From positions 1,488,001 to 1,552,000 of the forward strand of contig NZ_CP007542.1 of NCBI RefSeq assembly GCF_000478825.2: DNA of 64,000 bases, given 5' to 3'. The translations under genes were made by a program, and so were the position numbers. A model generated the notes under the pieces. It was not told the DNA's origin. It did no database searches and saw nothing but the letters and a program-made list of their open reading frames with translations. This document shows, piece by piece, positions 58,657 through 64,000 of this stretch (its first letter is position 1; each line of letters starts with the position of its first letter). Source of the stretch: Synechocystis sp. PCC 6714 (GTDB lineage: Bacteria; Cyanobacteriota; Cyanobacteriia; Cyanobacteriales; Microcystaceae).

Positions 58657-60063
58657 TTACATTTGCTCCAAAGTTTTGCCCTTAGTTTCTTTAACAAAAA
58701 ACCAAACAAAGAAAATGGAAATAGCCGCCGACGTAGCGTAAAGGCCATAGGCGGGCCCTAAACCCACCGTGTCCAATAGGGGCGGAAAGGTGGTGGAAAT
58801 AATAAAATTAGCAATCCACTGTACCCCCGCCGCCACTGATAGGGCCGCCGCCCGGATTTTGTTATTAAAAATTTCCCCTAACAACACCCAAACAATGGGG
58901 CCCCAGGAAAAGCCAAAACTAAATACATAAAGATTAGCCGTAACCAAAGCAATCACCCCCGCTGCCCCGGTCAAAGTGGGTTGCCCATTAACCACCGTCG
59001 CCCCTCCAAACACCACAGAAAGGATGCCCAGGGTGATGGTCATACCAATGGACCCCATGAGCAACAACGGCTTGCGGCCAAATTTATCCACAAAAGCGAT
59101 CGCCACTAGGGTGGTGAGGATATTGATAAAACCGGTGATCACAGTGATCAATAGGGATTTTTCTTCGGTAAAACCTACCGATCGCCAGAGCACACTGCTG
59201 TAATAAAAAATTACGTTAATGCCAACAAACTGTTGTAATGCCGATAGCCCCATGCCAATCCAGACAATGGGTAATAGCCCTCCCCGACGGCTGAGCAGAT
59301 CACTAAACCGGGGTTTATGGTCTAAGCTGACTGTCTGTCGAATTTCTTCTATGCGACCGGCCACGTCTCCCCCCTCCACTTTATGCAAAATGACCGCCGC
59401 CTTTTCTTCCTGACCCAAAGCCACCAAATACCGGGGAGATTCGGGAATCAGGAAAGCGCAAACACCATAGAGCAGGGCGGGAATTAACTCTGTCCAGAAC
59501 ATCCAGCGCCAGGCCGCCGCACCGAATAGCCAGGGATTTTGCGCCGATCCCCCCGCCATCAAAGCAATAAACCAATTACTCAACAGGGCGATGAAAATGC
59601 CGGAGACAATGGCCAATTGTTGCAAGGAACCTAAACGCCCCCGCAGATGGGCCGGAGACACTTCAGCAATGTAGGCTGGGGCAATAACGCTGGCGGCCCC
59701 CACCCCAATACCCCCCAACACCCGCCAGAAAATAAAATCCCAAATGGTGAAAGGTAAACCCGATCCAATGGAACTGAGGGTAAATAGTACCGCCGCTAAG
59801 ATCATTGTTTTGACCCGCCCATGGCGATCGGCGATCAGGCCCGCCCCAAAGGCCCCCAGCGCTGACCCTAGAAGAGCCAGGGACACCGATAAACCCGTTA
59901 AAAGACTGTCAGTCTGAAAATGTTTTTGTAGCGCTGCCACAGCGCCATTAATCACTGCGGTGTCAAAGCCAAACAGGAATCCCCCCAGGGCCGCCACCCC
60001 CGAAATCAGGAGGACAAACTTAACGTTAGCCGTAGATTGGGAAGGGGAAGAGGAGGGATTCAT
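58657..60063 (-). CDS. glcP: Glucose permease GlcP, sugar porter family
   Basis: GlcP is a 468-residue member of the major facilitator superfamily, close to the GLUT/XylE sugar porters, with 12 membrane spans. Motifs include LFGFDTAVINGAVAAL in span 1, ADRHGRVKTM, RVLGGIGVGAASVIAPAYIA, PESPRYLVAL, LQQFVGINVIFYYS, DKFGRKPLLL, and the closing VKETKGKTLEQM (PETKG-type). In Synechocystis PCC 6803 it is the glucose transporter that allows photoheterotrophic growth and brings in toxic fructose analogues. It is on the minus strand with the porin gene downstream. A 300-bp gap separates it from secD. Confidence 0.93.
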   Translation of the reverse strand: MNPSSSPSQSTANVKFVLLISGVAALGGFLFGFDTAVINGAVAALQKHFQTDSLLTGLSVSLALLGSALGAFGAGLIADRHGRVKTMILAAVLFTLSSIGSGLPFTIWDFIFWRVLGGIGVGAASVIAPAYIAEVSPAHLRGRLGSLQQLAIVSGIFIALLSNWFIALMAGGSAQNPWLFGAAAWRWMFWTELIPALLYGVCAFLIPESPRYLVALGQEEKAAVILHKVEGGDVAGRIEEIRQTVSLDHKPRFSDLLSRRGGLLPIVWIGMGLSALQQFVGINVIFYYSSVLWRSVGFTEEKSLLITVITGFINILTTLVAIAFVDKFGRKPLLLMGSIGMTITLGILSVVFGGATVVNGQPTLTGAAGVIALVTANLYVFSFGFSWGPIVWVLLGEIFNNKIRAAALSVAAGVQWIANFIISTTFPPLLDTVGLGPAYGLYATSAAISIFFVWFFVKETKGKTLEQM

Positions 60064-60363
60064 GGTTAGCAGAGATTGAAGAAGTTAGCCTATGGCAAGT
60101 CGTACTTACCCAAGGACTAAATCCTACCAAGCAAAAAACCTATGTCATGAAGTCTTAATCAAATGTTGCAAAACGGAAATTTCCATCGTGATTTGTCTAA
60201 ATTTAGTTCAAAGCAATTAAATCAAACAAAAGTTAGTTAGTCGATACAATTAGAATTGGCAAACTATTTTCTTAGACACTGTAGCCCTTGCTAGTGGGCG
60301 ATCGCCTTGGGATTGACCCGTGGCACGATAGAATCGAACATTGTCCCCGATCACTTCCCTTCC
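60064..60363. other. Divergent intergenic region, glcP / secD
   Basis: About 300 bp between the divergent starts. It is AT-rich near 60180-60260 and includes a HIP1 octamer near 60299. A plus-strand in-frame frame begins at 60307 upstream of the secD start. I see no RNA or repeat. Confidence 0.35.
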
Positions 60364-61779
60364 ATGCAAAGACTGCGTTGGCTACTGCTTTTAATTGTTG
60401 TCTTGGTCATTGGGGCCAGCTTTGTGCTGGTCAAATTACCCCTGCAATTGGGTCTAGACCTACGGGGGGGCGCTCAGTTAACCATTGAAGTTCAACCCAC
60501 CGAAGAAATTACCCAGATTGACAACGATAGTTTGGTGGCGGTGAAAACAGTGATCGAAAACCGGGTCAACGCCTTGGGGGTATCGGAGCCATTGGTGCAA
60601 ACGGCCGGGGAAGATAAGATTGTGGTGCAACTGCCGGGGGTGACCGATCCCGGACAAGCAGAACGAATTTTGGGTGGCACTGCCCAGTTAGAATTTCAGC
60701 AACAACGGCCGGGCACCGAAGGGGAATTTCAAGCGGAATACAGCATTAAACGGCAGCTAGATGCGGAGTTGGAAAATCTGCGTCGCTCCGGCGCATCCCC
60801 GGAAAATAGCGATCGCCTGGAAGAATTGTTAAAAGCAAAGGAAGAGTCAAACAAAGCCCTATTGGCCCTATTTGAGCCCATGGGGTTAACGGGCAAAAAC
60901 CTCACCGATGCCCGTCCCAGTCCTAACCAAGCAGGTAACGCCTGGGAAGTAGCCCTCCGGTTTGACGAGGAAGGGGGACAAAAATTCGCCGAATTAACCC
61001 AAGCGGTGGCCGGCACGGGTCGGAGTCTAGGAGTATTTCTGGACAATGACCTGATCAGTGCTCCGGTGGTGGGAGTGGAATTTGCCAATACAGGTATTAC
61101 CGGAGGTGCGGCGGTGATTACAGGTAATTTCACCATCGACACTGCTAACGATCTGGCGGTGCAACTGCGGGGTGGTTCTTTGCCTTTCCCGGTGGAAGTG
61201 GTAGAAAACCGTACAGTGGGAGCTACCCTGGGGCAAGAAAGCATCCGACGTAGTTTAGTGGCTGGATTTGTCGGCCTATTTCTAGTACTAGTTTTCATGG
61301 CGGTTTACTACCGTTTACCGGGGGTGGTGGCGGATATATCCCTAATGATTTACGCCATTTTGACCCTAGCGGCCTTTGCCCTGGTGGGGGTGACTTTGAC
61401 CTTACCTGGTATTGCCGGTTTCATTCTCAGTATCGGCATGGCGGTGGATGCCAACGTGTTAATTTTTGAGCGCACCAGGGAAGAATTGCGGGCGGGTAAT
61501 ACCCTCTACCGTTCGGTGGAATCGGGCTTTTTCCGGGCCTTTTCCAGTATTTTGGACAGTAACGTCACCACTCTAATTGCCTGTGCGGCCCTATTTTGGT
61601 TTGGCTCCGGCTTGGTGAAAGGTTTTGCCCTCACCCTGGCGATCGGGGTCATGGTCAGCTTATTTACCGCTTTGACCTGTAGCCGTACCCTGTTGTTAGT
61701 AATTGTGTTGAGTTTGCCAAAGGTGCGTCAAAATCCTAGACTGTTCTGTCCTAACCTTTCAGTACCCGCCAAGTCTTAA
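60364..61779 (+). CDS. secD: Protein translocase subunit SecD
   Basis: SecD, with SecF, helps the SecYEG translocon by using the proton gradient to complete export. From the ATG at 60364 (471 residues) there is a first membrane span (LLLLIVVLVIGASFVLV), the DLRGGAQLTIEV motif and a periplasmic P1 domain (about 60-290). Five C-terminal spans follow with SIGMAVDANVLIFERTREEL, the conserved VDANVLIFER motif. A longer frame from 60307 lacks family support. The gene is followed 51 bp later by secF on the same strand. Confidence 0.95.
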   Translation: MQRLRWLLLLIVVLVIGASFVLVKLPLQLGLDLRGGAQLTIEVQPTEEITQIDNDSLVAVKTVIENRVNALGVSEPLVQTAGEDKIVVQLPGVTDPGQAERILGGTAQLEFQQQRPGTEGEFQAEYSIKRQLDAELENLRRSGASPENSDRLEELLKAKEESNKALLALFEPMGLTGKNLTDARPSPNQAGNAWEVALRFDEEGGQKFAELTQAVAGTGRSLGVFLDNDLISAPVVGVEFANTGITGGAAVITGNFTIDTANDLAVQLRGGSLPFPVEVVENRTVGATLGQESIRRSLVAGFVGLFLVLVFMAVYYRLPGVVADISLMIYAILTLAAFALVGVTLTLPGIAGFILSIGMAVDANVLIFERTREELRAGNTLYRSVESGFFRAFSSILDSNVTTLIACAALFWFGSGLVKGFALTLAIGVMVSLFTALTCSRTLLLVIVLSLPKVRQNPRLFCPNLSVPAKS

Positions 61780-61830
61780 ATTATTCTGCTAAAAGTTCTG
61801 TTCTATCTTGATCAATAATCCCCAAAAAGC

Positions 61831-62778
61831 ATGAAATTAGACCTGTTCAAATGGGAAAAACCCACCTGGATTTTGTCTGCAATCTTGATAGTTATTAGCA
61901 TTGTGGCTATGGCAATTTCCTGGGTGCAGTTCCAAGCTCCCTTCAAGCCCGGTTTAGATTTTGTTGGGGGAACCCGTTTACAACTACAACTGGAGTGTGC
62001 CACCACTAATAATTGTCCAGGGGCGATCGATGTGGCTAAGGTGCAAGATGTTCTGGGGGGAGCGGGTCTAGGCAACAGCAGTGTACAGGTGATTGAGGAC
62101 TACACCCTTTCTATTCGCCAACAGACCCTGGATGTGGAACAGCGGGAAGGGGTAATCAAGGCGTTGAATGAGGGCATTGGCAAATTTGATCCAGAAACCA
62201 TTCAAATTGATACTGTTGGCCCCACAGTGGGCAAAGCTTTATTCCAGTCTGGGGTTTTAGCTCTGGTGCTATCTTTGTTCGGAATTATTATTTATCTGAG
62301 TGTTCGTTTCCAGATTGACTACGCATTTTTTGCCATTGTTGCCTTGATACATGACGTGGTAGTAACCATGGGGGCTTTTGCGATTTTTGGTTTGCTGGGG
62401 GGAGTGGAAGTGGATAGCCTTTTTCTCGTCTCCCTGCTAACTATTATTGGCTTTTCTGTAAACGATACGGTGGTAATTTATGACCGCATTCGGGAGACTT
62501 TGGATCGTTATCCAGATTGGAGTATTGACCGGGCTACGGACGATGCCGTTAATCAAACTTTGACTCGTTCCATTAATACTTCTTTGACCACCTGTTTACC
62601 CCTAGTGGCGATTTTTCTCTTTGGGGGAGATTCGTTAAAGTTCTTCGCCTTAGCCCTGTTGATCGGTTTCACTTCTGGGGTTTATTCGAGTATTTTTATT
62701 GCCACAACCCTCTGGGCCTGGTGGCGTAAACGGCGATCGCCAAAGAATCCCCCCAGGGAAATGGTGGTGGAAGCTTAA
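61831..62778 (+). CDS. secF: Protein translocase subunit SecF
   Basis: SecF is the second auxiliary component of the Sec translocon. The 315-residue protein has a first span (ILSAILIVISIVAMAISWV), the GLDFVGGTRL motif, and a short periplasmic domain. Five more spans contain SLLTIIGFSVNDTVVIYDRI and IRETLDRYPDWS. It follows secD closely, as in other bacteria, and the two are separate proteins, not a fusion. The end is followed by the convergent MscS gene. Confidence 0.95.
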   Translation: MKLDLFKWEKPTWILSAILIVISIVAMAISWVQFQAPFKPGLDFVGGTRLQLQLECATTNNCPGAIDVAKVQDVLGGAGLGNSSVQVIEDYTLSIRQQTLDVEQREGVIKALNEGIGKFDPETIQIDTVGPTVGKALFQSGVLALVLSLFGIIIYLSVRFQIDYAFFAIVALIHDVVVTMGAFAIFGLLGGVEVDSLFLVSLLTIIGFSVNDTVVIYDRIRETLDRYPDWSIDRATDDAVNQTLTRSINTSLTTCLPLVAIFLFGGDSLKFFALALLIGFTSGVYSSIFIATTLWAWWRKRRSPKNPPREMVVEA

Positions 62779-62814
62779 CTGGATCGGAATTTGAGTACTC
62801 GTTAATTAACCACA

Positions 62815-64000
62815 TCACATCAACCACTGTTGTTGGGGCACTCCAATGGCAATGCCTTCAGATGCAAAGGCCACGTTCACCCGTAGTCGCAATTCCCTAG
62901 CCACATCCCACTGTTCCCCCGGCAGGGTTTTGAGCCAAATGCGAATCCTAATGCCTTGATGGGAAACTTCCTCAATGCCCTTTAGCTCAGGGGCCTGAAT
63001 CATTTTTGGATGCCACCAGGGGTCATGGTACAGTCCCAATGCCACCTGTTGCAAAACGGCGATCGCTTTTTTGGGGTCTGCATCGGCGGCCACCAGAATA
63101 GAATAGTCTACCCTCGACCAATCCTTAGTTTGATTACAGACAGTGCCAATGGCCCCATTGGGAATGGTGACTAAATCTCCATTAGGACAGCGGATGCGGG
63201 TGACAAATAGGTTTGTATCTTCCACTACCCCTTCAAACTCGCCAATCAGAACAAAATCATTAATGGCAAACGCATCACTCATCAGATTAGAAATACCGGC
63301 AATTAAATCCTTGATCAAGTTTTGGGAACCGAAGGACACCGCAAAACCAATAATCCCGGCCCCAGCCAGTACCGTGGCCACCGGCACATCGAACAAACTA
63401 AGGGAAAAGACAAAAGCAGTGAAAATGCAGATGACGATGTTAATGCCTCTAATAGCACTACTGATAGTATTAATTCTGATTTTTCTTCGTGTATATTTGG
63501 CAGTTTGTAAAATAGCATAATCATTTTCAATAGTATGAAAAAAAGACTCAATTAAAAAATCCGATATTTTGATTAAAATTATTGCAGATAACCAAATTAA
63601 GGTTAGGGAAATCGGGGTACCCGATAATTGTCGGCCTAAACGTCTGGTATTGGGGAAAACTTGGAGCAAAAAAGCACTGCCCCGAATCCAAATGATGAAG
63701 AGAAAAAAGATTAGGATTCTGCGGGTAAAAACTACTTGCTTGAGGCGATTCTTGAGAAAATCATAAAAATCCTTGCCCTGGAAAAGTTCGAGGATATTTT
63801 CAAAGATTTTCTGGTTATTTAAAGAAAAGGCTAGTGGGGGATGTTTTTTGCTATCTCCCCAGCCAACATTGCCAAACAATATGTATTTAAAGTAAGCACT
63901 GAGATAATAAATAAAAATTGCTATTCGGTCTAGAACTTGGAAAGCGAAGGAGTAGCGAGGAATTGCTGCAATATCACTAAAAATAGAAGCATCAATATTA
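62815..64000 (-). CDS. MscS-type mechanosensitive channel, 5' end cut by window edge
   Basis: The reading frame on the minus strand is open to the right edge. It continues past a TTG at 63879 through codons for SAYFKYIL and IDASIFSDIAAIPRYSFAFQ with no stop, so the N-terminus lies outside. The visible 395 residues include two or more membrane spans, the pore helix with a Gly/Ala pattern (VLAGAGIIGFAVSFGSQNLI), DAFAINDFVLIGEFEGVVED in the beta domain, and RVNVAFASEGIAIGVPQQQW at the end. This is the MscS fold, which opens under membrane tension to release solutes. The length beyond the core suggests extra N-terminal spans. Confidence 0.9.
   Translation of the reverse strand, partial: NIDASIFSDIAAIPRYSFAFQVLDRIAIFIYYLSAYFKYILFGNVGWGDSKKHPPLAFSLNNQKIFENILELFQGKDFYDFLKNRLKQVVFTRRILIFFLFIIWIRGSAFLLQVFPNTRRLGRQLSGTPISLTLIWLSAIILIKISDFLIESFFHTIENDYAILQTAKYTRRKIRINTISSAIRGINIVICIFTAFVFSLSLFDVPVATVLAGAGIIGFAVSFGSQNLIKDLIAGISNLMSDAFAINDFVLIGEFEGVVEDTNLFVTRIRCPNGDLVTIPNGAIGTVCNQTKDWSRVDYSILVAADADPKKAIAVLQQVALGLYHDPWWHPKMIQAPELKGIEEVSHQGIRIRIWLKTLPGEQWDVARELRLRVNVAFASEGIAIGVPQQQWLM

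Overview
The window reads as chromosomal DNA of a unicellular cyanobacterium of the Synechocystis sp. PCC 6803 type. The evidence is chlB (dark-operative protochlorophyllide reductase), the ClpR-ClpP3 pair, two SLH-domain porins, a fused BgtB glutamine/basic amino acid transporter, a GlcP glucose permease beside a porin, and the octamer HIP1 (GCGATCGC), which I count by eye at about one per kilobase. From memory, many blocks match named PCC 6803 loci (for example glcP, chlB, secD/secF, gyrA, cbiMQO). I cannot tell whether the order of the blocks is that of PCC 6803 or of a relative. No rRNA, tRNA, intact insertion sequence or complete CRISPR array was recognised.

Layout. 0-5 kb: an almost gene-free left edge whose first bases resemble a CRISPR repeat end, then minus-strand DUF4359/pentapeptide-repeat genes, overlapping pyrG-leuD, and a DUF6883/DUF4926 pair. 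5-9 kb: an unusual FesM-like protein (cyclic-nucleotide-type sensor, dead AAA+ domain, membrane 4Fe-4S module) and a DUF4335 protein. 9-19 kb: a glycosyltransferase, a giant TamB, a methyltransferase, a GH100 invertase and a PfkB kinase. 19-26 kb: clpR-clpP3, cytochrome b561, a frameshifted small membrane protein, dapF, a GST and a TpsB/FhaC-type outer membrane transporter. 26-32.5 kb: exopolyphosphatase, RuvX, a CPA2 antiporter with a downstream tandem DUF190 protein, and a membrane-anchored PLD nuclease-like protein with a ComEA-like tail. 32.7-40.3 kb: bgtB, a porin carrying a small repeat insertion, and a five-gene Ni/Co ECF transporter operon. 40.3-50 kb: metallophosphoesterase-gyrA, a cupin, a second CPA2 antiporter, a histidine phosphatase and an SGNH hydrolase. 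50-54 kb: cysteine desulfurase-comF, an L,D-transpeptidase, an orphan DUF433 antitoxin-like gene, and a Uma2 gene flanked by direct repeats. 54.5-64 kb: chlB, a TrkA-N protein, porin, glcP, secD-secF and a MscS channel running off the right edge.

The gene set is mostly housekeeping plus cell-envelope transport: sugar entry (porin + GlcP, invertase), amino acid import (BgtB + porin), metal import (CbiMQO), ion homeostasis (two antiporters, TrkA-N, MscS), and envelope assembly or export (TamB, TpsB, SecDF, L,D-transpeptidase).

The most notable observations are: (1) a 24-bp palindromic insertion that splits a HIP1 site and adds eight in-frame residues to the SLH domain of a porin, matching the described behaviour of SDR5-type small dispersed repeats; (2) the FesM-like protein, whose sigma54-type AAA+ domain has lost its catalytic and sigma-contacting motifs; (3) a membrane-anchored PLD/EF-hand/helix-hairpin-helix fusion suited to DNA handling at the membrane; (4) a tandem PII-like DUF190 protein beside an antiporter; and (5) a small membrane protein split by a +1 frameshift.
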